From Wukongibacter sp050859025 (GTDB taxonomy: Bacteria > Bacillota > Clostridia > Peptostreptococcales > Caminicellaceae): DNA of 64,000 bases. Location: assembly GCF_050859025.1 (NCBI RefSeq), contig NZ_CP138200.1, positions 2,232,001 through 2,296,000 of the forward strand, in the 5' to 3' direction. Shown in pieces: positions 17,635 to 25,461 of this stretch. Every line of letters begins with the position of its first letter. Positions within the stretch are counted from its first letter, which is position 1. Under the pieces are notes generated by a model, which searched no databases, was not told the DNA's origin, and worked only from the letters and a program-made list of their open reading frames with translations. The position numbers and the translations under genes were made by a program.

Positions 17635-17735
17635 ATAGATAGTTCCAAGTAAGTCTTAATTTATACATATCAATATATCTAATGCTTCTAGTGAGATTTG
17701 ATATATGTAAATTAAAGCTTTCATTGAAATCTTCA
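17635..17735. repeat. Palindromic repeat, family 1 (copy C), plus a related shorter palindrome at 17827-17878
   Basis: AGTTCCAAGTAAGTCTTAAT then TTATACATATCAA pairs with TTGATATATGTAAATTAA, as in copies at 6032 and 30798. At 17827-17878 a shorter relative has TATATAGGGATTCAAGTA against TATTTGAACCCTATATA. Together they occupy most of the gap between the TSUP pair and cysK. Confidence 0.6.
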
Positions 17736-17889
17736 AAGAGGTCACCAACATTAGAATTAGACAAAATAGTGAGGCTTTTACATTTTCTAATTGAATTTTA
17801 TTAAGATTTTAAAGTTGGCTAGTTATATAGGGATTCAAGTAGAGATTTTAATTTATACTATTTGAACCCTATATATTAAAATTAAGCTA

Positions 17890-17948
17890 TTGACATATGA
17901 AGAAATATGAAATAAAATAAAACCATATATTCCGATAAGAATAGTATG
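17890..17948 (+). promoter_or_regulatory. cysK promoter and palindromic operator candidate
   Basis: TTGACA (17890-17895), 17 bases, then TAAAAT (17913-17918). The sequence CATATATTC-6-GAATAGTATG (17924-17948) is an imperfect palindrome covering the predicted start site, where a repressor would block initiation. A CymR-like cysteine regulator is a reasonable guess, but the match to a CymR box was not verified. Confidence 0.5.
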
Positions 17949-17966
17949 AATTGGAGGAGATTAAAT

Positions 17967-18887
17967 ATGAAGGTTGTAAATAATATTACTGAATTGATAG
18001 GAAATACACCAATTGTTAAGCTTAACAAACTAAATCCCGAAAATGGTGCTGATATCTATTTGAAGTTAGAATTTTTTAACCCTGGTAGTAGCGTTAAAGA
18101 TAGAATAGCACTTAGTATGATTGAAGCAGCAGAAAGTGAAGGACTATTAAAGAAAGGAAATACAATAGTAGAACCTACCAGTGGAAATACAGGTATAGGT
18201 ATAGCTATGATTGGAGCTGCTAAAGGATATAAGGTCATATTGGTTATGCCTGATACAATGAGTATAGAAAGAAGAAAACTCTTAAAGGCATTTGGTGCTG
18301 ACTTAATTCTAACTGAGGGAGCAAAAGGAATGAAGGGTGCCATTGATAAGGCAGTAGAATTGGTTAAGGAGAATCCATCATATTTTATGCCTCAACAATT
18401 TGAAAACAAAGCTAATCCTAAAGCACATAGAGAAAATACTGCTTTAGAAATTCTAGATCAAATGGATAATAATTTTGATATGTTTATAGCTGGGGTAGGA
18501 ACAGGTGGAACAATAACTGGAGTAGGCGAAGTATTAAAGGATAAGATAGACAAGGTTAAGATTGTAGCCGTTGAACCTGAAAGCTCAGCAGTACTATCTG
18601 GAGAAAGACCTGGTCCCCATAAAATACAAGGAATTGGAGCAGGATTCATTCCAGAGATTTTAAATACAGATATAATAGATGAAGTATTTAAGGTAAAGGA
18701 TGATGATGCACTCAAAACTGCAAGAAAGATAGCTGTTGAAGAAGGGATATTGGTTGGTATATCATCGGGTGCCGCCATATATACAGCCATACAAAAGGCA
18801 AAAGAACTAGGTAAAGGAAAGAAAATAGTGGTAATCATTCCTAGTTACGGAGAACGATACCTAAGCACCCCTCTATTTAACTTTTGA
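17967..18887 (+). CDS. cysK: Cysteine synthase A (O-acetylserine sulfhydrylase)
   Basis: A 306-residue PLP enzyme that makes cysteine from O-acetylserine and sulfide. GGAGGA precedes the ATG at 17967; an upstream in-frame ATG at 17946 overlaps the promoter region and is rejected. The PLP lysine lies in NPGSSVKDRIA (about 42), the substrate loop is EPTSGNTGIG, the phosphate-binding loop is GVGTGGTITG, and the C-terminus has PSYGERYLSTPLF. The family is closely related to cystathionine beta-synthase, but the length and lack of a CBS tail support CysK. Confidence 0.95.
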   Translation: MKVVNNITELIGNTPIVKLNKLNPENGADIYLKLEFFNPGSSVKDRIALSMIEAAESEGLLKKGNTIVEPTSGNTGIGIAMIGAAKGYKVILVMPDTMSIERRKLLKAFGADLILTEGAKGMKGAIDKAVELVKENPSYFMPQQFENKANPKAHRENTALEILDQMDNNFDMFIAGVGTGGTITGVGEVLKDKIDKVKIVAVEPESSAVLSGERPGPHKIQGIGAGFIPEILNTDIIDEVFKVKDDDALKTARKIAVEEGILVGISSGAAIYTAIQKAKELGKGKKIVVIIPSYGERYLSTPLFNF

Positions 18888-18902
18888 TTAGATATATTTA
18901 AG

Positions 18903-18980
18903 GGGTCTACCTCATAAAGGTTTATTATGAGTTTAGTTCTAGGGTGTTTTAGAAATTCACAATTCTGAAACATCCTTTTA
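18903..18980. repeat. Family 4 repeat (copy a), likely also the cysK terminator
   Basis: Starts GGTCTACCTCATAAAGG and ends in a hairpin GGGTGTTTTAGAA / TTCTGAAACATCC followed by TTTTAATTTT. The same layout (an end close to GGCTGTCTCATAA and an inverted end) occurs at 45090-45190 and 49181-49280, suggesting a MITE family that donates terminators. Confidence 0.5.
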
Positions 18981-19002
18981 ATTTTCTCAAAAATGCAAAG
19001 AT

Positions 19003-19555
19003 GGGGTCAGGCTTTACTAATTTACTTCGAAAAATATAATTATATTTGAAGTAGAAAATAGAAAAGAAGAATATCTAAGAATTATCAGAAAGTATAAAGA
19101 GATATATAAGTTTAAAATATATTCATACTGTAATATGAACAATCACTCTCATTTACTTATAAAAGTAGAAAAGATTCTTTTGAGTAAAATAATTAAAGTA
19201 TGTACTCAAAGATATAATACAGCTAAAAAAGAAACATGTCATGTATTTGAGAGGAGGTATAAAGTCTTTCTTTGTGATAAAGATACGTACTTATTAAACC
19301 TTGTAAGATATATTCAGCAAAATCTAATAAAAGATAGAAAACAAGTGGAGTAGTCATATAGAATACATAGATTAAACAAATAGAATGTTAGCTGATAAAG
19401 GATTTGTATCGGGATTACTTTGAAAAAGTAAGAAGGAAGCAGTAAAAAGATATATATATTAGGTATAGAAGGATTATAGATATATTATAAGTGAAGAAAT
19501 AGTGTTAGATAAGATTAAATAAATGACAATAAGTAAATTAGTAAAGCCTGACCCT
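19003..19555 (+). mobile_element. Decayed Y1-transposase (REP-associated type) element
   Basis: Perfect 24-bp inverted ends (19004-19027 starting GGGTCAGGCTTTACT, and 19531-19554 ending AAAGCCTGACCC) bound a 553-bp unit. Inside lies a Y1 transposase relic. The GGGTCAGGCTTTAC ends are typical of these elements in clostridia. It is much shorter than an intact copy and clearly inactive. Confidence 0.75.
19135..19353 (+). pseudogene. Y1 (HUH) transposase fragment
   Basis: The 72-residue open segment contains NHSHLL, equivalent to the NHVHLL HUH metal motif, and FERRYKVFLCDKDTYLLNLVRYIQQNLIK, equivalent to the F.RRYK...D.YLL.L.RYIH.NP region of Y1_Tnp proteins. An in-frame TAG interrupts it just before the SYREY-like segment that follows the catalytic tyrosine region, and further stops follow. 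The N-terminal portion before the HUH is also missing. Confidence 0.7.
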
Positions 19556-19573
19556 ATACGTACTATACGTAAA

Positions 19574-19600
19574 CAAAAAAGTGCCTTTAAGAAGGCACAA
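19574..19600 (-). terminator. Terminator of the tiny minus-strand unit
   Basis: On the minus strand GTGCCTT, loop CTTA, AAGGCAC (19581-19598) is followed by TTTTTTGTTT. It ends a transcript of about 130 bases. Confidence 0.7.
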
Positions 19601-19683
19601 TTGAGATCAAATAATATAACATTGCGGTAATTCCAATAATTAGAAAACGCAATAATGGGTATTTCTTATAAATAATAATTCAT
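19587..19683 (-). pseudogene. Tiny hydrophobic-peptide gene with a one-base frameshift
   Basis: On the minus strand a ribosome site (AAAGGATG) and ATG at 19683 start a frame that stops after 5 codons. Skipping one T in the TTT that follows gives a 31-codon ORF whose second half is strongly hydrophobic (FLIIGITAMLYYLISIV) and which stops inside the terminator stem. It has its own near-perfect promoter and terminator, so it is a real small transcription unit that is either frameshifted, miscalled by one base, or started from a rare codon. No family is recognised. Confidence 0.45.
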
Positions 19684-19709
19684 CCTTTCATATGCAACAC
19701 GAAAAAACA

Positions 19710-19738
19710 ATTATAACATGAATTTTAATTATTGTCAA
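19710..19738 (-). promoter_or_regulatory. Consensus sigma-A promoter of the tiny unit
   Basis: Read on the minus strand: TTGACA (19738-19733), exactly 17 bases, TATAAT (19715-19710). This is a perfect match to both hexamers, unusually strong for so small a unit. Between here and 20008 no further gene is evident. Confidence 0.75.
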
Positions 19739-19964
19739 AGGGGTAAATATTTAATGTTAAAATAGGTTTTGGAACTAAGTAGGATATTAGCTTTTATTTG
19801 AGAGTCTTCTATTGGTTATATAACTAACATATACGAACAGCACAATTGCGGTTAAAATATTACTAAATAAACTTTACTTAAAATAAGTAATAGTTCGAGC
19901 TACAAGTAGGGGAAATATAAAAACAAGCATATAAACTGTTGTCGATTTCAAGAATTATTATAAT

Positions 19965-19998
19965 AAGAAAATCCCATAGACTAATTGATGTCTATGGG
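19965..19998 (-). terminator. Terminator of the 28-residue peptide gene
   Basis: On the minus strand CCCATAGAC (19998-19990), an 8-base loop and GTCTATGGG (19981-19973) form a perfect 9-bp stem followed by ATTTTCTT. Confidence 0.65.
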
Positions 19999-20008
19999 AA
20001 TAGGAATG

Positions 20009-20095
20009 CTAATCTTTGTTTAGAAGGATAAATATTAAACCTATTATTAATATTAAGCCTAAAAAACCTAAAATTCCAAGTGGAAGAATGCTCAT
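20009..20095 (-). CDS. 28-residue hydrophobic membrane peptide
   Basis: A complete small gene: ribosome site GAGGAGGTG (about 20104-20112), ATG at 20095, 28 codons, stop at 20009, then a terminator. The peptide starts MSILPLGILGFLG, is one uninterrupted transmembrane helix and ends LLNKD. A TGCTATAAT extended -10 lies at about 20125-20133 on the same strand. It resembles small membrane regulators or type I toxins in form only; no homologue is recognised and no antisense RNA partner is evident. Confidence 0.65.
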   Translation of the reverse strand: MSILPLGILGFLGLILIIGLIFILLNKD

Positions 20096-20208
20096 AAAAA
20101 AAACACCTCCTCGTTAACAAGTATTTTAATTATAGCATATATTGCCAAAGAAAGTGAGGTATAGGGATAAACTTAAAAGCATATTTTCTAAACAAATTTA
20201 AATTGGAT

Positions 20209-20400
20209 ATGTTGATGGGATACTATGTTAGAGTAGAGCCAGATGCATTGGAATAGATCAAAGAGGATTTGGTAGGTCTGATAAGCCTTGGAGAGGATAT
20301 AACTTGCTGACAAAATATTAGAAGCTTTTAGTACTGTATTATTCAGAAATGAATCTTACGGTATTTTTATGTGGGATTTTGAGGATACTACGTGAAATTT
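20209..20400 (+). pseudogene. Broken coding remnant
   Basis: The frame MLMGYYVRVEPDALE is followed by TAG, then IKEDLVGLISLGEDIT, another stop, and in a different frame DKILEAFSTVLFRNESYGIFMWDFED. The first part resembles the start of YfbM/DUF1877 proteins (M-x-GYYxRV-x-P-x-x-L). The several stops and frame changes suggest one decayed gene. Identity is uncertain. Confidence 0.3.
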
Positions 20401-20404
20401 ACAT

Positions 20405-20644
20405 CTAATGTACAAAAATCATTACAATTGCAAGTATTATACAAGCTATTGCTATTATAGTTTTAAAAACAGATAGCTTTCCTCTTTGTTTATAAGATTC
20501 AATAGAGTCTAAAATATAAGTTAATGCTATTAAAGAAATTAAATAAGGAGTAGGTAATTTCTTTATAATTGTCATAATAGCAATAACAATTAATATGAAT
20601 TTAACAGTATTAAAAAAAGATAAATTAGTATTTGAATTAGACAT
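20405..20644 (-). CDS. Small membrane protein
   Basis: A 79-residue protein with AAGGAG before its ATG on the minus strand. It has three hydrophobic stretches: FILIVIAIMTII, YLISLIALTYIL and a C-terminal IIAIACIILAIVMIF. A charged loop (DSIESYKQRGKLS) separates the second and third. No family is recognised. Neighbours are the 28-residue peptide gene and a divergent DUF3566-like gene. Confidence 0.55.
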   Translation of the reverse strand: MSNSNTNLSFFNTVKFILIVIAIMTIIKKLPTPYLISLIALTYILDSIESYKQRGKLSVFKTIIAIACIILAIVMIFVH

Positions 20645-20895
20645 TATGAAATCTCCTTAATTATTATTAATGTAAATTATTGTATCCAGATATAAGTATA
20701 TAACATAAATAAATAAATTGGAATGAAAAAAAGATACATAAGAAAAATGAAGCTTTTGCATAAATAATATAAGATATTATCTAATAGGAACTCGAATATG
20801 TTCAACTAAATGTCGAAATTTGCGAAAAACCGTTAAAGGATATTAACCTTCTTTATAGAAACATATAGTATAAATATGTGAGGGGAGGTTAAAAA

Positions 20896-21201
20896 TTGAA
20901 AAAGCTAGAGATCAAAAAGATTACTCCAGGAAGTGCATTTAAGGTTACAATGTATTTTGCCATTATACCAATGATAATAATAATTTTAGTTGGAATAATA
21001 GCTTTATTGATAGGTATTTCAATCCAAAACAGTGATATTTCAATATTTGGTGGATTGTATTTGATCTTTCCTATATTTTTTCTATTTATATATGGCGGCT
21101 TTGCAGCATTATGTGCATTGCTATATAATGTCTTATCAAATAGATTTGGTGGACTACAGATTGTAATTAATGAAGATAACGTAGATACTTATGATATGTA
21201 A
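20896..21201 (+). CDS. Small DUF3566-like transmembrane protein
   Basis: A 101-residue protein starting at TTG 20896, with AGGGGAGGTT five bases upstream. It has two hydrophobic helices (FAIIPMIIIILVGIIALLIGI and IFPIFFLFIYGGFAALCALLYNV), then RFGGLQIVINED. This matches the DUF3566-type pattern of a short cytoplasmic start, two helices and a GGL-x-I-x-hydrophobic tail. An IS256 element is inserted one base after the stop codon; the stop lies inside the 8-bp target duplication, so the protein is unaffected, but the gene's terminator is now beyond the IS. Confidence 0.7.
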   Translation: MKKLEIKKITPGSAFKVTMYFAIIPMIIIILVGIIALLIGISIQNSDISIFGGLYLIFPIFFLFIYGGFAALCALLYNVLSNRFGGLQIVINEDNVDTYDM

Positions 21202-22641
21202 TGAGAATATAAATTATTTTGTGTAAATGGATGATTTATTAAAAATTCACATGTGAATAATTATTAATTTAAAATGTATAAATAGCCCAAAGGGCAGAAG
21301 GGGTGACTGGAAAGTTACCCCTATACTTTTTTGCATCTTATAGCTTATATAGATAATTCTTCCTTTAATCTTTCACTAAAATATATTCCAACCTGAGATA
21401 TGCATTCGTTCCATTGTCTAATAGGCTTAGACCATTTTTTCTGAATGTTCATTGTAGCTAGATAAATTATTTTAACCAAAGCTTCATCCGTAGGATATGT
21501 AGTTTTATTCTTAGTAACCTTTCTAAGCTGCCTATGGTATCCTTCTACTATATTTGTGGTATATATTAGTTTTCGCATATCATAGGGATATTTAAAGTAT
21601 GCCGTAAGTTCATCCCATTTATTCTCCCATGATTTAATAATTAAAGGATATTTCTCTCCCCAAGCAGTTTTAAACTCTTCAAACTTAAGCTCCGCCTCTT
21701 CTATCGTTAAAGCTTGGTATATCTTCTTAAGGTCCTTCATAACAGTTTTTCTGTACTTATGAGGTACATACTTAATGTTATTTCTGATTTCATGAATTAC
21801 ACAAAGCTGAATTTCCGCCTTTGGAAAAGCACTGTTAATAGCTTCTGAAAAACCTGATAAGCCATCTTTACAGGCTATTAATATATCTTCTACACCCCTA
21901 TTTTTAAGGTCATTACATACCCCTAGCCAGAAGGAGGCGCTTTCGCTTTCTCCTACCCATATTCCTAAAATATCTTTTTTCCCTTCCATATTTATACCAA
22001 GAACAGTATAAGCTGCTTTGTTAACTACTCTATTTTCCTTTCTTACTTTAAAATGAATAGCATCTAGAAAAACTATTGGATAAACTCTTTCTAGGGGCCT
22101 AGATTGCCACTCTTGAATCTGAGGAATTATTTTATCGGTTATTTTACTTACCATAGTTGGTGATACATCTATTCCATAAATATCTTTCATATGGTCTTCA
22201 ATATCTCTAGTAGACATTCCTTTGGCATACATTGCTATTATTTGATCTTCAATCCGATTAGTTGTTCTTTCATATTTTTCAATAATCTTAGGTTCAAATT
22301 CTCCATTTCTATCTCTTGGAACTTTTAAATCAGTTTTACCGAAATTTGTTTGAATAACTTTCTTGCTATATCCATTTCTACTGTTACCAGAATTATTCCC
22401 ATTAGGGTCATTCTTACCATAACCCAAATGATGTTCAAGCTCTGCTTCTAAAGCTTGTTGAATGGTTTCTCTAAATATTATCTTGATAGCTTCTTGTACT
22501 TCATCTACTGTTTGACAGTTCTCTGCTAATTCTTTTATCGTTAAATTACTAAAGTTTTGCATAAATAGTCATCTCCTTTTTATTCCTTGTTATTGGAATT
22601 ATTGACCATTTACACAAAACTTTATACATTCCCTATGTAAT
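21195..22641 (-). mobile_element. Complete IS256-family insertion sequence
   Basis: The element spans 21203-22633 (1431 bp) with 28-bp imperfect inverted ends sharing TTTTGTGTAAATGG. The 8-bp direct repeat TATGTAAT flanks it at 21195-21202 and 22634-22641, as expected for IS256. One intact transposase gene fills it. The clear target duplication and intact ORF indicate a recent insertion. Confidence 0.92.
21345..22562 (-). CDS. IS256 family transposase
   Basis: A 405-residue mutator-type DDE transposase, full length for the family. The N-terminus has the family's EAELEHHLGYGK and NSRNGYSKKV. The catalytic residues are D167 (VFLDAIHFK), D233 (ACKDGLSGF) and E340 (TTNIVEGYHRQLRK); CVIHEIRNN is the conserved C/H segment. 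AAGGAGATG precedes the ATG. Nothing suggests inactivation. Confidence 0.96.
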   Translation of the reverse strand: MQNFSNLTIKELAENCQTVDEVQEAIKIIFRETIQQALEAELEHHLGYGKNDPNGNNSGNSRNGYSKKVIQTNFGKTDLKVPRDRNGEFEPKIIEKYERTTNRIEDQIIAMYAKGMSTRDIEDHMKDIYGIDVSPTMVSKITDKIIPQIQEWQSRPLERVYPIVFLDAIHFKVRKENRVVNKAAYTVLGINMEGKKDILGIWVGESESASFWLGVCNDLKNRGVEDILIACKDGLSGFSEAINSAFPKAEIQLCVIHEIRNNIKYVPHKYRKTVMKDLKKIYQALTIEEAELKFEEFKTAWGEKYPLIIKSWENKWDELTAYFKYPYDMRKLIYTTNIVEGYHRQLRKVTKNKTTYPTDEALVKIIYLATMNIQKKWSKPIRQWNECISQVGIYFSERLKEELSI

Positions 22642-22651
22642 ATTATAAATT

Positions 22652-22838
22652 AAGAGCCTCAAGGCTCTTCAGACTGCTGACAAACCCGAATTTCTTCGTT
22701 GTTGCTTCAAGCAAGAACCCTTACGTATGTCTGTATACGCTACGGTCTCTTGCTTTCAGCACGCCTCGAAATTCAGATTTCTCAGCAGTCTATCATCTTG
22801 TTGACTTTGTCAACAATCTGAAGAGCCTCAAGGCTCTT
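22652..22838. mobile_element. 151-bp MITE inserted in a terminator hairpin (copy 2)
   Basis: The element spans 22670-22820 and is the reverse complement of the copy at 2471-2621, with roughly ten differences over 151 bp. Its ends are CAGACTGCTGACAAAC and, inward from the right, CAGATTGTTGACAAAG. The 18-bp hairpin AAGAGCCTCAAGGCTCTT is present at both sides (22652-22669 and 22821-22838), with the T run only after the right copy. With the IS256 removed, this is the terminator of the DUF3566-like gene at 20896. Confidence 0.85.
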
Positions 22839-23056
22839 TAATTTTTTTTAAGATTATTTGTAGAAAAAATATGGTTAAAACTAGAGATGTTATATATGAG
22901 GAATTTTACGTATCAAGTAGCTAGAAGTCAAAAAGAAATCTTATAATTAATAGGAAGAACCTTTGTGTATTAGCCTATTGTGACTATTTACATTAATAGA
23001 TACCTATATATGTATAGGGGATAGTAAGAAAAGGATTTTTAAAACTTTTTTAGTTT

Positions 23057-23089
23057 CTTAAGAAAAGCTTAAGACTTCCTAGATAAAAT
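23057..23089 (+). promoter_or_regulatory. Promoter of the efflux operon with a tandem CTTAAG operator
   Basis: CTTAAG occurs at 23057-23062 and again at 23068-23073, an 11-bp spacing that places both on one face of the DNA, as at OmpR-family sites. TAAAAT at 23084-23089 is a plausible -10, while the -35 is poor, as expected for an activated promoter. The operon's own response regulator is the likely protein; this is inferred. Confidence 0.5.
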
Positions 23090-23124
23090 TAGTATCATAG
23101 AAAAGTTTAAGGAGTGATAGCAAT

Positions 23125-24738
23125 ATGGGAAGAAAAAAGGTAATAAAGATTGTTTCAATTGTTCTAGTACTTGTGCTTCTTATAGGTGGTGGATATAGAT
23201 ACTATAGAAGTAAGACGACAATGGCTACTCAAAATCCTATAGACTTTACTGAGGTAAAGGTTACTAAAGGAAGTATAAAGAAAAGCGTTTCAGACAGTAG
23301 TGTAGTAGAGTCTGAAAAAAGGCAGCAGTTAAAGTTCCATAAGGCAGGAACGATTGAAAAGGTATATGTAGAAGAAGGACAGCAAGTGAACAAAGGTGAT
23401 ATTATTTTAATACTTGAAAGTGGTTCTGAAAACACAAATCTTGAACTTTCTAAGAAAAACCTAGAGATTGAAGAAAAGAACTTAAAAGATTTACAAAGTG
23501 ATTTGAACAAAATAAAGATATATGCAGAGAATGATGGGATAATTACCCTTAATGATGTAAAAGAAGGTCAAAGAGTTCAAGAAAACGGTATTGTTGGAAC
23601 AATAACAGATAAGGATAATATGGAAGTTATAGCTCCCTTCAATTTAAAAGCAGTAGAAAACATACAAGTAGGGCAAAAAGCTAGTGTTTTACTCACTGAT
23701 ACATTTGAGACAATTGAGGGTTATGTGAAAAAAGTATCTGAAAGTAGCGTTGCATTAGAAGGGGGAGGCTTTGCCTATAGTGTAACTATAGAAATTAACA
23801 ATAAAGGTGGACTTAGTCCTGGTATGCCTACTCAAGTAACTGTACATACAGACTCTAGAGATTATCAAGCATCAGAAAATGTAGCTGTGAGTGAGAAAGA
23901 AGGAGAAGATATTAGAGCACAGATATCGGGGAAAATACAAGCTCTATATGTAGAAGATGGGGACCATGTGGAAAAGGGAGAGTTAATTGCCCTTATAGAT
24001 GATACTGATCTTATAGATGAAATTGAAAATCAGAAAATAAAGGTAGAGCAAAAACAGCTTGATATAAATGATAAAATAGAAAATCTTGAAGATGTTGCAA
24101 TAACTTCGCCAATAACAGGCAGAATTATTAGCCTTGATGTGGCAAATGGGGATAATGTAGATATGAATGACCCTGTTTGTGTGGTTGCCGATACAGAAGA
24201 CTTAAAAGTAGTTTTATCAATTGATGAACTTGATGTCTTTAAAATAACGAAGGGACAGGAGGCAATCATTACTACGGAGGTATTCCCTGAATTAGAATAT
24301 AAGGGAAGTGTAGAAAAAATAGCAATGGAAGGAAAATCAGAAAATGGAGTAAGTACATTTGATGTAACAATAGCACTTTCTGATGTTGAGAATTTAAAAC
24401 TTGGAATGAGTGTTGATGTAGAAGTAATAATAGCAGAAAAGGAAAATGTACTAATTCTTCCTGTTGAAGCAGTTCGAAAAAGAGGTAAACAAAGTGTTGT
24501 AATTACTAGTATAGGAAATACTATGGAAGAAACTATGAAAAATATGAAAGAGAACTCTAAAACAATTGAGATCGGCCTTAGTACAGCAAACTATGTTGAG
24601 ATTGTAAGCGGTTTATCTGAAGGAGATACCGTTTATTACTCAAAGGCAATTTCTAAAAATCAGAGTAATAATATGAGAATGCCAGGTATGGGGATGGGTA
24701 TAAGTAGGCCTTCAAGAAATAGTGGAAGAAGAAATTAG
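23125..24738 (+). CDS. Efflux periplasmic-adaptor-like (MFP/HlyD) protein
   Basis: A 537-residue membrane-anchored adaptor with AAGGAGTG before the ATG and one N-terminal helix (VSIVLVLVLLIGGGY). It carries two biotinyl/lipoyl-like motifs, VEEGQQVNKGDIIL (about 78) and VEDGDHVEKGELIAL (about 275), a short coiled coil after each, and beta-barrel regions, with a Gly/Met/Arg-rich tail. In Gram-positive bacteria such MacA-like proteins link an ABC exporter to the cell wall side. It opens an operon with MacB-like ABC genes and a two-component pair. Confidence 0.9.
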   Translation: MGRKKVIKIVSIVLVLVLLIGGGYRYYRSKTTMATQNPIDFTEVKVTKGSIKKSVSDSSVVESEKRQQLKFHKAGTIEKVYVEEGQQVNKGDIILILESGSENTNLELSKKNLEIEEKNLKDLQSDLNKIKIYAENDGIITLNDVKEGQRVQENGIVGTITDKDNMEVIAPFNLKAVENIQVGQKASVLLTDTFETIEGYVKKVSESSVALEGGGFAYSVTIEINNKGGLSPGMPTQVTVHTDSRDYQASENVAVSEKEGEDIRAQISGKIQALYVEDGDHVEKGELIALIDDTDLIDEIENQKIKVEQKQLDINDKIENLEDVAITSPITGRIISLDVANGDNVDMNDPVCVVADTEDLKVVLSIDELDVFKITKGQEAIITTEVFPELEYKGSVEKIAMEGKSENGVSTFDVTIALSDVENLKLGMSVDVEVIIAEKENVLILPVEAVRKRGKQSVVITSIGNTMEETMKNMKENSKTIEIGLSTANYVEIVSGLSEGDTVYYSKAISKNQSNNMRMPGMGMGISRPSRNSGRRN

Positions 24739-24785
24739 TAGTGGACTCATATAAAAAAAGTAATAGTTTTGGTGGTGAGAATTAG

Positions 24786-25460
24786 GTGATTAAGGTAGAA
24801 AAAGTAAGTAAAACATATGATATGGGAAAGATAAAACTTAAGGTTTTAGATGAAGTATCATTAAATATTGATAAGAACGAATATGTTTCAATAATAGGCC
24901 CTAGCGGTTCTGGTAAATCAACACTTATGAATATATTAGGTTGTCTTGATGTCCCATCAGAGGGTAAGTATTATTTTGAAGCTGAGGAAATTAGTAACTA
25001 TACAGAAAACCAGCTTGCAGATATAAGAAATAAGAAGATAGGATTTATCTTTCAGAAATTTAATCTTTTACCTAAGCTTAATGCTTATGAAAATGTAGAA
25101 CTTCCTCTTATATATAGAGGAGTAGATTCTAAGGAAAGAAGAGAGAAAGTACTTGAAAAATTAGAAATAGTTGGCCTGTCAGATAGACTAGATCATAAGC
25201 CTTCGGAGCTTTCAGGAGGGCAACAACAAAGAGTTGCTATAGCTAGGGCTTTAGTAGGTTCTCCACAATTGATACTTGCCGATGAACCCACAGGAAATCT
25301 TGATTCTAAATCGGGTATAGAGGTAATGAAAACCCTAAATGAGTTGAATGCGAGTGGAATAACCATTTTATTAATAACCCATGATTTAAATGTAGCTAAT
25401 ATGGCGAATAGAATAGTATCCATAAGGGATGGAAAGATTGTAAATGAGAGGATGACTTAA
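24786..25460 (+). CDS. MacB-type ABC transporter ATP-binding protein
   Basis: A 224-residue ABC ATPase starting at GTG 24786 (MIKVEKVSKTYDMG) after GGTGGTGAG. Walker A is GPSGSGKST, the Q-loop is IFQKFNLLP, the signature LSGGQQQR and Walker B LILADEPTGNLDS, the LolD/MacB/FtsE subgroup pattern. The permease gene follows after one base, so the two are translated together. Likely exports an antimicrobial peptide, antibiotic or lipid-like substrate; the exact one cannot be read from sequence. Confidence 0.95.
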   Translation: MIKVEKVSKTYDMGKIKLKVLDEVSLNIDKNEYVSIIGPSGSGKSTLMNILGCLDVPSEGKYYFEAEEISNYTENQLADIRNKKIGFIFQKFNLLPKLNAYENVELPLIYRGVDSKERREKVLEKLEIVGLSDRLDHKPSELSGGQQQRVAIARALVGSPQLILADEPTGNLDSKSGIEVMKTLNELNASGITILLITHDLNVANMANRIVSIRDGKIVNERMT

Positions 25461-25461
25461 T

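Noticed and set aside
19790..19870. A third hydrophobic peptide on the minus strand
   Set aside because: A 25-codon hydrophobic frame exists but has no start codon or ribosome site.
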